From: Lactobacillus kalixensis DSM 16043
GTDB lineage: Bacteria > Bacillota > Bacilli > Lactobacillales > Lactobacillaceae
DNA: 64,000 nt
Reading direction: 5' to 3'
NCBI RefSeq assembly: GCF_001434335.1
Contig: NZ_AZFM01000008.1
Coordinates: forward strand, 1 to 64,000
Position 1 is the stretch's first letter; the number at the start of each line of letters is the position of its first letter. The position numbers were made by a program, and so were the translations under genes. Below, in pieces: positions 9,162-17,419 of the stretch. The notes under the pieces are model-generated. The model had not been told where the DNA came from, searched no databases, and saw only the letters and a program-made list of their open reading frames with translations.

Positions 9162-10313
9162 TTGCAAAAAAAGACAAATAAATTATTAAGTGTTTTAGCA
9201 TGTGCCGGTATTCTTGCAACAGCAGGAGTTACAACTAGTGAAGTATATTTTTCAGTAAATCAAGCAGATAGCGTAAAGGCTGCTACTGTAAAAGCTCGTT
9301 CATATGGTATTGATGTTTCATCATACCAATCATCAAGTCTTGCAAGTAGTGCTAAAGCTGGTTCAAAATTCGCTATTGTCAAGGTTAGTGAAGGGACTAG
9401 TTATAAGAATCCTAAAGCATCAGCACAAATCGCATCTGCTAAAGCTAGTGGAATGATGCCGATGGCATACCACTTTGCTTTGTTCGGTGCTAACTCATCA
9501 AGCGCAGTTGCTGAAGCAAATTATGCAGTAGCGACTGCTAAGGCATACGGTTTACCAAAAGGTTCATACATTGCCTGTGACTGGGAAACTGGTGATGGTA
9601 ATAATGTCAATGGTGGTAGAGATGCAAGTGCAAATGCGATTATTGCATTTATGAAGCAAGTGAAAGCTAGCGGCCACAAGCCACTTTTGTATTCAGGTGC
9701 GTCACTTTTGAATAATAATATTAACACTACTAAGGTAACTAATGCTTTTCCTAATTCTTTATGGGTAGCTTCATATGCACACATGGGCCGAATTGATACT
9801 CCTAACTTTAATTACTTTCCTTCAATGAATGGCGTGGCAATTTGGCAATTTACTGATAATTGGCGTGGTTTGAACGTTGACGGTAACATTTCACTCTTAC
9901 CATTATCAACTTCAGGTTCAGCATCAAGTCAAGCACCTTCAACTAAGTCTGTTTCAACTAAGAAGACTGTTATGACTAAGTCATATGGCTACGACAAGAA
10001 TGGTAACCGCAACGGTAAGGTTTACAAGGCTTACAAGAAGGTTAAAGTTTACGGCGGTGCAGTCTTAATTAATAATGTAAGTTACTACCGTGTTGGTTCT
10101 AATTCATATATCAAGTTAGCTAACGTTGATGGCGTAAAGCGTACTCTTAAGAATACTGCATACGTTCACGACAGCACTGGTAAGTTAACTTCTTCACCAG
10201 CTATCTCAGCAGGTTCAACGGTTCCAACTTACGGAAAAGTTAAGACTATTAATAACCAAAGTTACTACCGTATTAACAAGAATCGTTATGTACTAGTTTC
10301 AGATTTTAATTAA
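9162..10313 (+). CDS. Secreted GH25 muramidase with two SLAP-like C-terminal repeats
   Basis: This enzyme would cleave the MurNAc-GlcNAc bond of peptidoglycan. A Lys-rich start and hydrophobic core form a signal peptide, probably cleaved after about residue 42 (VKA). The GH25 domain follows, with the N-terminal Asp in YGIDVSSYQ and the catalytic DWE motif in CDWETGDG. A Ser/Thr-rich linker leads to two repeats beginning YGYDKNGNRNG and YVHDSTGK, each with a SYYRV/SYYRI block, resembling lactobacillar S-layer-type cell-wall-binding domains. The start is TTG with GAGGG seven bases upstream. Cell-wall remodelling or autolysis is the likely role. A close paralogue lies at 14759-15994. Confidence 0.93.
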   Translation: MQKKTNKLLSVLACAGILATAGVTTSEVYFSVNQADSVKAATVKARSYGIDVSSYQSSSLASSAKAGSKFAIVKVSEGTSYKNPKASAQIASAKASGMMPMAYHFALFGANSSSAVAEANYAVATAKAYGLPKGSYIACDWETGDGNNVNGGRDASANAIIAFMKQVKASGHKPLLYSGASLLNNNINTTKVTNAFPNSLWVASYAHMGRIDTPNFNYFPSMNGVAIWQFTDNWRGLNVDGNISLLPLSTSGSASSQAPSTKSVSTKKTVMTKSYGYDKNGNRNGKVYKAYKKVKVYGGAVLINNVSYYRVGSNSYIKLANVDGVKRTLKNTAYVHDSTGKLTSSPAISAGSTVPTYGKVKTINNQSYYRINKNRYVLVSDFN

Positions 10314-10328
10314 AGTTAAAAAAGCAAA

Positions 10329-10363
10329 AAAGAAATCCAAGTTAAATCAGCTTGGATTTCTTT
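10329..10363. terminator. Bidirectional terminator between lysozyme and aminotransferase genes
   Basis: AAAGAAATCCAAG (10329-10341) pairs perfectly with CTTGGATTTCTTT (10351-10363). T runs on one strand and A runs on the other allow it to end both the plus-strand lysozyme and the minus-strand aminotransferase transcripts. Confidence 0.92.
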
Positions 10364-10369
10364 TTTTGA

Positions 10370-11554
10370 CTAAATATTTTCAACAAATTTTTCGATCCGT
10401 TTCAAAGCTTCTTCGAGTTGTTTAGTCGATGAAGCGTAAGAAAGTCGAACATAACCTTGACCACCTTTGCCAAAGTATCGACCTGGAGTGACACCAACTT
10501 TTGCTTTAGCAGCCAATTCATTAGCAAAAGCTTCATCATCAGTACCAAAGGCTTCTGGAATTTTAGCAAAGATATAAAAAGCGCCTTGTGGAGTAGACAT
10601 TTCAAAGCCTAACTTTTCCATACCGGTTTTCATGAACTTTAAACGTTTTTCATAAATTTTACGGGCTTCAAGAGGATCTTCTTGACCATTATTCAAAGCT
10701 TCAATTGCTGCGGCTTGAACATTGTCAGTTACTGAAGTAACCAAGAAGGCATTTGTTTTACGAATGCTGCTCATAATCTGTGCTGGAGCAGCAATATATC
10801 CCAAACGCCAACCGGTCATTGCATATGCTTTTGAAAGACCAGAAATGAGAATATTTCTTTCAGGAATGTATTGTGAAAGAGAGTGGTGAACATTGCCGTT
10901 GTAAACTAAGTCTCCGTATATTTCATCAGTAATTGAAAAGAGGTGGAATTCTTTAATTACACTAGCCAATTCTTTCAAAATTTCAGCGGGATATACGCAA
11001 CCGGTTGGATTAGAAGGATCGGTTAAAATAATTGCTTTAGCGCCTTTTCCTTCTTCTCGTAAAACTTGTCGTAAATGCTCTGGTGTTAAGATAAAACCAT
11101 CTTTAGAAGTATCAACTTGAACAGGGATTGCACCACACATTTTAATTAATTGAAAATACAAAGCCCAAACTGGGGTAGGGACTAAAATCTTGTCGCCAGG
11201 ATTTAAGATAGTCATAAAGACATCATTTAAAGCTCCTGTAGCTCCAACAGTAACACAAATTTCTGTTTCGGGATTGTAGTCTACATCCAATTCTCGTTTA
11301 AGATATGAGCTGATGGCTTGTAAAAGTTCAGGTTTACCAGCTTGAGGAGCATAGTGAGAATCGTTAGCATTAATGTCAGCGATCGCGGCTTCTTTTACAT
11401 GATCTGGCGTATTTAAATCAGGCTCACCAATTGTTAATTTGATCATACCTGGAATTTTTGACGCTTTTTCATCAAAGGCTCTAATTTTTGAAGGGCCCAT
11501 TGCATTAATTCTCGTATTGATAGTCATTGATAAATCATCAGCTAATTTTGGCAT
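10370..11554 (-). CDS. Class I/II PLP aminotransferase, copy 1
   Basis: This is a fold-type I aminotransferase of the aspartate/aromatic/PatA group. IGEPDLNTP sits near residue 42, the PLP-contact segment is TDPSNPTGC, and the Schiff-base lysine is in SGLSKAYAMTGWRLGY. The frame extends upstream, but the ATG at 11552-11554 is chosen because GAAAGG lies about eight bases before it and because it gives 394 residues, equal to the neighbouring paralogue. It is the last gene of a minus-strand unit with a second aminotransferase and a hydroxyacid dehydrogenase. The amino donor cannot be told from sequence; branched-chain, aromatic or aspartate substrates are all possible. Confidence 0.92.
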   Translation of the reverse strand: MPKLADDLSMTINTRINAMGPSKIRAFDEKASKIPGMIKLTIGEPDLNTPDHVKEAAIADINANDSHYAPQAGKPELLQAISSYLKRELDVDYNPETEICVTVGATGALNDVFMTILNPGDKILVPTPVWALYFQLIKMCGAIPVQVDTSKDGFILTPEHLRQVLREEGKGAKAIILTDPSNPTGCVYPAEILKELASVIKEFHLFSITDEIYGDLVYNGNVHHSLSQYIPERNILISGLSKAYAMTGWRLGYIAAPAQIMSSIRKTNAFLVTSVTDNVQAAAIEALNNGQEDPLEARKIYEKRLKFMKTGMEKLGFEMSTPQGAFYIFAKIPEAFGTDDEAFANELAAKAKVGVTPGRYFGKGGQGYVRLSYASSTKQLEEALKRIEKFVENI

Positions 11555-11612
11555 AATATTTTCCTTTCTACATCTAGAAAATATTGTAAATGAACAACTG
11601 ATGATCGACAAC

Positions 11613-11634
11613 TTCTTTAATAAAAATTAAAGAA
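11613..11634. repeat. Short perfect inverted repeat between the two aminotransferases
   Basis: TTCTTTAAT (11613-11621) and ATTAAAGAA (11626-11634) form a 9-bp perfect stem with a 4-base loop. There is no T-tract convincing enough for a terminator. It may be a processing or stability hairpin between the co-directional genes. Confidence 0.5.
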
Positions 11635-11640
11635 TGCTAA

Positions 11641-12825
11641 TTATATAGATTTGATGAATTGTTCAATTCGTTTTAAAGCTTCTTTAAGTTGTTCGGTTGA
11701 AGAAGCATAAGACATACGAACATAGCCTTGTCCGCCTTTACCGAAATAGCTACCTGGAGTAGCGCCAACTTTTCCTTTTTCAGACAATTCATTAGCAAAT
11801 TTTTCATCGTCTTGCCCAAACTTGTCTGGAATCTTTGCAAAAATATAAAAGGCACCTTGTGGAGCGGCCATCTGGAATCCTAGTTTTTCAAGACCAGTTT
11901 TCATTAAGTTTAAACGTTCTTGATAAATTTTACGGGCTTCAATTGGATCATTTTGCCCATTGTTTAACGCTTCAATAGCAGCTGCTTGAACATTGCCAGT
12001 TACAGCGGTGATCAAGAAGTTGTTTACCTTACGGATAATTTCCATAACTTCACTTGGAGCAGCAACATAGCCCAATCTCCAACCAGTCATTGCGTAGGCT
12101 TTTGATACACCAGAAACTAAAATTGTATTTCCAGGAATATATTGAGAAAGGGAATGGTGAACGGTATCACCATAAATTAATTCGCCATAAATTTCATCTG
12201 AAATAGCAAACATGTCGTTTTCTTCGATAACCTTAGCTAACCCCTTTAAAATTTCTGCGGGATAAGCACGACCAGTTGGGTTTGAAGGGTCAGTTAATAA
12301 GATAGCCTTGGCACCTTTTCCTTCATTATTAAGTACTTCTTGCAAATGTTCAGGTGTTAAAACAAAACCATCTTCTGCGGTATTAATTTGAACAGGAATT
12401 GCACCGTTCATTTTAATTAATTGGAAGTACATTGACCAAGTTGGAGTAGGAACTAAAACTTTATCTCCAGGGTTTAAAATACCTTTTAAAACAGCATTTA
12501 AAGCGCCAGTTGCACCAACAGTAACAATAATTTCATTGTCAGGATTGTAATCAACGTTCAGACTTCTCTTTAAGTAATCAGCAATTGCTTTTCTAAGTTC
12601 TGGTGTACCAGGCTGTGGGGCATAGTGAGAATCATCGGCTTGGATATCTGCTATTGCTGCAGCTTTAATATGCTCGGGTGTATTTAAATCGGGTTCACCT
12701 AAAGTTAATTTAATAATGCCAGGAATTTGGCTGCAACGATTATTAAATACGCGAATTAAGGATGGAGTAAGTGAGTTAACGATTTGGTTTCTGTAATCTT
12801 TTAAAGCTGGTGATAATTCTGGCAT
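11641..12825 (-). CDS. Class I/II PLP aminotransferase, copy 2
   Basis: A 394-residue paralogue of the next gene downstream, colinear with it over the whole length. It has LGEPDLNTP, VGATGALN, TDPSNPTGR, AISDEIYGE and the PLP lysine K242 in SGVSKAYAMTGWRLGY. It starts 24 bp after the hydroxyacid dehydrogenase stop, implying co-transcription. A tandem duplicate kept complete suggests either different substrate ranges or dosage. The 2-oxo acids it makes are the natural substrates of the D-2-hydroxyacid dehydrogenase upstream. Family call firm, substrate unknown. Confidence 0.93.
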   Translation of the reverse strand: MPELSPALKDYRNQIVNSLTPSLIRVFNNRCSQIPGIIKLTLGEPDLNTPEHIKAAAIADIQADDSHYAPQPGTPELRKAIADYLKRSLNVDYNPDNEIIVTVGATGALNAVLKGILNPGDKVLVPTPTWSMYFQLIKMNGAIPVQINTAEDGFVLTPEHLQEVLNNEGKGAKAILLTDPSNPTGRAYPAEILKGLAKVIEENDMFAISDEIYGELIYGDTVHHSLSQYIPGNTILVSGVSKAYAMTGWRLGYVAAPSEVMEIIRKVNNFLITAVTGNVQAAAIEALNNGQNDPIEARKIYQERLNLMKTGLEKLGFQMAAPQGAFYIFAKIPDKFGQDDEKFANELSEKGKVGATPGSYFGKGGQGYVRMSYASSTEQLKEALKRIEQFIKSI

Positions 12826-12849
12826 GTTAGTAACCTTTCTAAAATAAAA

Positions 12850-13851
12850 TTATTTTGCATGAACGATGTTTTGATTGCTTCCGGTTGTTAAACTTTGGTG
12901 GAAATTTTCATAACTAATTGAGATCATATCTTTCAAGGCTGGTTCAGTATAAGAACCAATATGAGGTGTTAAGATCACTTTAGGATATAGACTGGTTAAT
13001 TCGGCTGTTTCTTTATTTGGTAAATCTTGAAGTGAAGCAAAATTGTGTCCCATGATATCTTCTTCATCAGGGAAAACATCCGCCGCATAACCAGCAAGTT
13101 CACCAGTCTTAATTGCAGAGATAATTGCTTGAGTATCTGCAATTTCACTACGTGATGTGTTAACTAAGACGGCATTTTTCTTCATCTTTTTAAGAAAATC
13201 AGCATTGATGAAGTTATCATTTTGACCAGGAAAATATGGAATATGCATTGAAATAATGTCGCTAGTAGCTAAAACCTCGTCTAGTTCCTTAAATTCTACG
13301 AATTCTTCGGCTTGTTTATTAGGGAAGGGATCATAAGCAAGTACTTTAGTCCCCATACCACGGTACAATTTAGCTTCTGTTACTCCGATTTTCCCGGCAC
13401 CAATAATGCCCACAGTTGATGAATGAATTTCACGACTGAAGTAATCCGGTAAAACGCGGAAATCTGCTTTAGAAGTATTAGCTAAAACAAGATTTATATG
13501 TCTAAATAATTGCATCCCTAAAGTCATTGCAAGTTCGGCAACGGCATAAGGAGAATAATTAGGTACTCGCGCAACTTGAAGACCTAACTTATCTGCAGCT
13601 TCTAAATCAATGTGGTTAATTCCCACAGTTCTTGTGAAGACGTATTTAATTCCATAACTAGCAAAAAGTTCCAGATTCTCTTTATTAGCTAAGCAATTGC
13701 CACGTAACAAGACCGCATCAGTATTTTTAGCCTCTGTCGCATTTTCAGCTGTTAAAAAATCTGGAACTAATTTCAATTCAAAATCGTATTTGTTTAATTG
13801 TTCAAAATAGGGTATTTCGTTTGGTCGGACACCATAACAAATAATTCTCAT
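12850..13851 (-). CDS. NAD-dependent D-2-hydroxyacid dehydrogenase
   Basis: The enzyme interconverts 2-oxo acids and D-2-hydroxy acids with NADH. The 333-residue protein has the D-LDH/D-HicDH/VanH layout: NAD-binding VGIIGAGKIG (residues 147-156) and the catalytic triad R234 (NTSRSE), E264 (PDEED) and H297 (TPHIGS), placed as in lactobacillar D-lactate dehydrogenase. Being first in a unit with two aminotransferases, it more likely handles amino-acid-derived oxo acids such as 2-oxoisocaproate or phenylpyruvate than housekeeping pyruvate, but that is inference. GGCGGGAG precedes the ATG, and a palindromic region lies upstream. Confidence 0.92.
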   Translation of the reverse strand: MRIICYGVRPNEIPYFEQLNKYDFELKLVPDFLTAENATEAKNTDAVLLRGNCLANKENLELFASYGIKYVFTRTVGINHIDLEAADKLGLQVARVPNYSPYAVAELAMTLGMQLFRHINLVLANTSKADFRVLPDYFSREIHSSTVGIIGAGKIGVTEAKLYRGMGTKVLAYDPFPNKQAEEFVEFKELDEVLATSDIISMHIPYFPGQNDNFINADFLKKMKKNAVLVNTSRSEIADTQAIISAIKTGELAGYAADVFPDEEDIMGHNFASLQDLPNKETAELTSLYPKVILTPHIGSYTEPALKDMISISYENFHQSLTTGSNQNIVHAK

Positions 13852-13886
13852 TTTTCTTCTCCCGCCTTTCTCTTGCAGCTCTCTTT

Positions 13887-13915
13887 ATTTTATTAAATTA
13901 AAATAAGAAAGGCAA
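13887..13915 (-). promoter_or_regulatory. Promoter of the hydroxyacid dehydrogenase unit
   Basis: On the minus strand TTGCCT (13915-13910) is followed after 17 bp by TAAAAT (13892-13887). The -10 and spacer overlap an AT-rich inverted repeat with arms TTATTTTA (13885-13892) and TAAAATAA (13899-13906). Confidence 0.62.
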
Positions 13916-13924
13916 TATGAATAG

Positions 13925-13940
13925 GCATAAAATTTTATGC
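13925..13940. promoter_or_regulatory. Perfect 16-bp palindrome in the divergent promoter region
   Basis: GCATAAAATTTTATGC is a perfect palindrome midway between the dehydrogenase unit and msrB, ten bases upstream of the dehydrogenase -35. Its position fits an operator for a dimeric regulator. No regulator gene is adjacent. Confidence 0.6.
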
Positions 13941-13988
13941 AGATTTTAATTTGTGCTAAGCTGTGGATCAATGTGAAAGGAGTTCATC

Positions 13989-14417
13989 ATGACATTTGAT
14001 AAAGAAAAGCAATTAAAGAAATTAACAAAAGAGCAATATGACGTAACACAAAAGGCTGCAACTGAATATCCTTTTTCTGGTAAATATGATGATTTCTATG
14101 AAAAAGGAATCTATGTTGATGTAGTTTCAGGAGAGGCTCTTTTTTCAAGTTTAGATAAGTACGATGCAGGGTGTGGTTGGCCAAGTTTTACTAAGCCAAT
14201 TGAGAAATTAGTCTATCACCGAGATCAATCACATAATATGGAAAGAACGGAGGTTAAGAGTCCTGTAGCTGATTCACATTTAGGGCACGTCTTTACTGAT
14301 GGACCTGTTAGTGAAGGTGGCTTGCGCTACTGCATTAATTCAGCATCTTTACGTTTTATTCCATATGAAGAACTTGATGATGAAGGATATAGCGAATACA
14401 AGAAATTATTTCAATAG
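13989..14417 (+). CDS. msrB: Peptide methionine-(R)-sulfoxide reductase
   Basis: MsrB repairs the R epimer of methionine sulfoxide in proteins. The 142-residue protein has CGWPSF (C62, the likely resolving cysteine), SHLGHVF (95-101) and catalytic C115 in [11 protein letters not shown]. The two CxxC pairs that bind structural zinc in many MsrB proteins are absent: the first site reads [10 protein letters not shown] and the region before SHLGH has no cysteine. This is the zinc-free form. AAAGGAG precedes the ATG. The partner msrA is about 7 kb downstream. Confidence 0.96.
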   Translation: MTFDKEKQLKKLTKEQYDVTQKAATEYPFSGKYDDFYEKGIYVDVVSGEALFSSLDKYDAGCGWPSFTKPIEKLVYHRDQSHNMERTEVKSPVADSHLGHVFTDGPVSEGGLRYCINSASLRFIPYEELDDEGYSEYKKLFQ

Positions 14418-14456
14418 AGTATACAGGAAAAGAATACTAGCATACAAAAAGTAAGC

Positions 14457-14485
14457 TTGATTTCAAAACTATAATCAGATACTAT
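14457..14485 (+). promoter_or_regulatory. Candidate promoter of the 34-aa peptide gene
   Basis: TTGATT, starting near 14457, is followed after 17 bp by TACTAT. This would give a short leader before the AAAGGAG of the small gene. The match is moderate. Confidence 0.45.
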
Positions 14486-14518
14486 ATAAAAGTAAGTGAA
14501 ATGAAAGGAGCAAATTTT

Positions 14519-14623
14519 ATGTCACAAATTTTCGCAATTGTAGTTTTAATCGCAGGTTTACTCGTTTTGTCACACCCACGTCAAACAGCAAAACAAGAAG
14601 TGAAATCATTTAGAAGAAAGTAA
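14519..14623 (+). CDS. Putative 34-aa membrane peptide
   Basis: Not a family I recognise. MSQIF leads into about 14 hydrophobic residues, then a strongly basic tail (Arg, Lys, Lys, Lys, Arg, Arg, Lys). The start is well supported: GAAAGGAG lies eight bases upstream of the ATG, one of the better Shine-Dalgarno sequences in the window, and a promoter can be drawn before it. It stands alone between msrB and the second lysozyme. A type I toxin, a small regulator of a membrane complex or a signalling peptide are all possible; nothing in the sequence decides. Confidence 0.6.
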   Translation: MSQIFAIVVLIAGLLVLSHPRQTAKQEVKSFRRK

Positions 14624-14758
14624 TTCATTTTGTCACAAAAAATATAATTTGTTTTAATATTTGTAGAATGCAAACCGTGATATCATATTACTAGATAAGT
14701 TAAAGAAATTTAAATAATCCGAAGATTTAACAAAAATGATATTAAACGGGGGATTTTG

Positions 14759-15994
14759 ATGCGTAAGAGTAATAAGAAGTTGCTACAAATTTTAGCATGT
14801 ACAAGTGCCTTAGCTGGTGGTGCAGCGGTGGTTGCTACTACTAAGTTGCCGGCTATGACTGTAAAGGCGGATACTAATTCTGTAGCTGCAAGAAGCTATG
14901 GAGTTGATGTAGCGAGCTATCAAAGTAATAGTATGAATCAAGTAGCGCAAAATGGTGGTCAATTTGCTATTGTAAAAGTTAGTGAAGGTACTACTTATCG
15001 CAATCCAAAAGCATCAGCTCAAATTCAAAGCGCAATTGCAAACAATATGATGCCGATGGCGTACCATTTTGCAACTTTTGGTGCAAATAGTACCGCTGCA
15101 GCAAGTGAAGCACAATATGCTATTTCTTCTGCTAAAGCAACAGGTTTACCAGCTGGTAGTTATATTGCTTGTGACTGGGAAACTGGTGATGGTAACAATG
15201 TCAACGGTGGCCGTGATGCAAGTGCTAATGCGATTTTAGCCTTTATGGATCAAATAAAAGCTGCTGGTTATCAACCACTTCTTTATTCAGGTGCATCTTT
15301 GTTAAACAATAATATTAATACAAGCACTATTTTAAATAAGTATCCTAATTCATTGTGGGTTGCTTCATATGCTGTCTCAGGTAGAGTTGATACAGCAAAC
15401 TTCAATTACTTCCCATCAATGGATGGCGTAGCAATTTGGCAATTTACTGATAATTGGCGAGGCTTGAGCGTTGATGGTAATATTACACTTTTACCTTTAT
15501 CAATGAATTCAACATCAACTCAAGCACCATCTAGTTCAAGTAACAATAACACTACTAATAATAATGCTACTACTAACATTAACAATGCAGCTTCATCAAG
15601 CAGCAATAATACTTCTTCAAATGATGAAGTAAAAACGTCGAAGACGATTATGCATAAGGCATATGTCTACGATAAAAATGGTAATAGAAATGGTACTACT
15701 TCATACAGTGCTTACCAACAAGTTACAGTACTTGGCGGTATGGTAAGAATTAATGGTACAAATTACTACAAGATTGGTGATAATCAGTATATCAACGTTT
15801 CTAACATTGATGGTCGAATACGCGTAACTACTCATAATGCATATGTTTATAACAGTCGTGGTAATCGCGTTTATGTATCAACCATTAAAAGAGGAATGAG
15901 CGTAACAACTTACGGTTCTAGCTTTAAGATTAATGGTAAGTCTTACTACAGAATTGGTCGTAACAGATACGTTAAGGTTGCCAACTTTAATTAA
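14759..15994 (+). CDS. Secreted GH25 muramidase with Asn/Ser/Thr linker and SLAP-like repeats
   Basis: Paralogue of the 9162 enzyme. A signal peptide (MRKSNKK then a hydrophobic core, probable cleavage near residue 38 after VKA) precedes a GH25 domain with YGVDVASYQ and the catalytic CDWETGDG. Between the catalytic domain and the two C-terminal repeats (YVYDKNGNRNG and YVYNSRGN) lies a longer low-complexity Asn/Thr/Ser linker, which the other copy largely lacks. ATG 14759 is preferred to the adjacent TTG because GGGGGA is correctly spaced from it. Both enzymes are probably held at the wall by the repeats. Confidence 0.93.
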   Translation: MRKSNKKLLQILACTSALAGGAAVVATTKLPAMTVKADTNSVAARSYGVDVASYQSNSMNQVAQNGGQFAIVKVSEGTTYRNPKASAQIQSAIANNMMPMAYHFATFGANSTAAASEAQYAISSAKATGLPAGSYIACDWETGDGNNVNGGRDASANAILAFMDQIKAAGYQPLLYSGASLLNNNINTSTILNKYPNSLWVASYAVSGRVDTANFNYFPSMDGVAIWQFTDNWRGLSVDGNITLLPLSMNSTSTQAPSSSSNNNTTNNNATTNINNAASSSSNNTSSNDEVKTSKTIMHKAYVYDKNGNRNGTTSYSAYQQVTVLGGMVRINGTNYYKIGDNQYINVSNIDGRIRVTTHNAYVYNSRGNRVYVSTIKRGMSVTTYGSSFKINGKSYYRIGRNRYVKVANFN

Positions 15995-16008
15995 AATTGA
16001 ATAAATTC

Positions 16009-16054
16009 AAAAAGACATTACTGTGTAGTTATAACTACAAGTAATGCCTTTTTT
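16009..16054. terminator. Bidirectional terminator, lysozyme/aspartokinase
   Basis: AAAAAG and CATTAC pair with GTAATG and CTTTTT around a further TGTAGT/ACTACA stem, followed by eight Ts. It serves the plus-strand lysozyme and the minus-strand aspartokinase. Confidence 0.85.
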
Positions 16055-17410
16055 TTAGTTTAAAAATTTCTTATAAATAGTCTTAATTACTTCTTCCGCT
16101 TCTTCACGCCTTGTTCCAATCATGATTGAAATTTGAGAAGCACCTTGATTGATCATCTGAATTGAAATATTCTTTTCACCCAGTGGTGCTAAAATGCTAG
16201 CACATAAGCTCATTTTATCTTTCATACCTTCGCCAACAACCATTGTGATGGCGTAATCGTCAATCCATTGTAATTGATCGGGATTAATTGCAGTTTGAAT
16301 TTCATCACAGATTTCATCGATTAGTTTGGCATTTAGATTATCTTTTTTAAAGATAATTGTGATGTCATCAATTCCAGAAGGCATATGTTCATAAGAAACA
16401 TTATGCTCGTTTAGAATTTGGAAGATGCGTAAAGTATATCCTGAAGTTGAATTGAAGAGATATTTATGCAAATAAAGTGCACAGAAATTCTTACCGCCTG
16501 CAATTCCAGTAATAACAGATTGAGGCTCAAAATTATATTCAGGAACAATTAAAGTTCCTTCTTTTTCGGGCGTATTAGTATTTTTTACATTAACTGGGAT
16601 CTGACTTTGGATAGCAGGAATTAGTGCTTCATCATGAAAAACAGAAAAACCAGCATAGGACAATTCTCTCATTTCACGATAAGTCATTTTTTTAATAGGG
16701 CGGGGATGCTTGACGATCTTAGGATCTGCAGAAAAAATTGCGTCAACATCAGTGAAGTTTTCATATAAGTCTGCATGAAAACCTCGTGCAAGAATGGCAC
16801 CAGTGATGTCTGAACCACCACGAGAAAATGTAGCAATTTGTCCTGAAGGAGTAATTCCGAAGAAGCCCGGGAAAACAATACGCTCATCTTTGGCGACTTT
16901 GATCCTACGCAAGTTCAGATAAGTCTCTGGATTAACGATCGCATTATTTGGCTCACCGGTAACCATTAAGCCCACGTCTTTCGGACTTAAAAAACGAGTT
17001 TTAATGCCTTGATGATTCATAATTAACGTGATCAATTTAGCATTAAGATATTCACCGTGTGCTTTAAAAGCAGCCAACAAATATTCTTTATTAGGATAGT
17101 GAGTTGTAGCAAGCGACTGAATGATTGTATAAATATCACGAATATCTTCGTTTTTTAAGTCAAAGTATTGTGCAATTTCTTTATAACGCTTGAAAATTTG
17201 ATTGATAATGTCTTGATAATCTTGATGGTGTAAAACAGTCTGAGCATAGTGAATTAGTAAATCAGTTACCTTAACATCATCTTTTTTTCTTTTTCCTGGT
17301 GCAGAGACCGTAATAACTTGTCTCTGCGGGTCAGATTTGATGATTTTGATTGCTTGCGCAATGTGAGGACCATCTGCTAAAGAAGATCCACCAAATTTAA
17401 TTACTTTCAT
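16055..17410 (-). CDS. Aspartate kinase
   Basis: Phosphorylates aspartate, the first step towards threonine, methionine and lysine/diaminopimelate. The 451-residue monofunctional enzyme starts with KFGGSSLAD, has SRGGSDITGA in the catalytic domain, and ends with a pair of ACT domains (GEGMKDK, QGASQISIMIG) that normally give feedback inhibition. It lies ten bases after thrC in the same direction, and the divergent hom-thrB unit supports a role in threonine synthesis. Aspartate-semialdehyde dehydrogenase is not in the window. Which amino acid inhibits it cannot be read off. Confidence 0.94.
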   Translation of the reverse strand: MKVIKFGGSSLADGPHIAQAIKIIKSDPQRQVITVSAPGKRKKDDVKVTDLLIHYAQTVLHHQDYQDIINQIFKRYKEIAQYFDLKNEDIRDIYTIIQSLATTHYPNKEYLLAAFKAHGEYLNAKLITLIMNHQGIKTRFLSPKDVGLMVTGEPNNAIVNPETYLNLRRIKVAKDERIVFPGFFGITPSGQIATFSRGGSDITGAILARGFHADLYENFTDVDAIFSADPKIVKHPRPIKKMTYREMRELSYAGFSVFHDEALIPAIQSQIPVNVKNTNTPEKEGTLIVPEYNFEPQSVITGIAGGKNFCALYLHKYLFNSTSGYTLRIFQILNEHNVSYEHMPSGIDDITIIFKKDNLNAKLIDEICDEIQTAINPDQLQWIDDYAITMVVGEGMKDKMSLCASILAPLGEKNISIQMINQGASQISIMIGTRREEAEEVIKTIYKKFLN

Positions 17411-17419
17411 AGTTTATTC

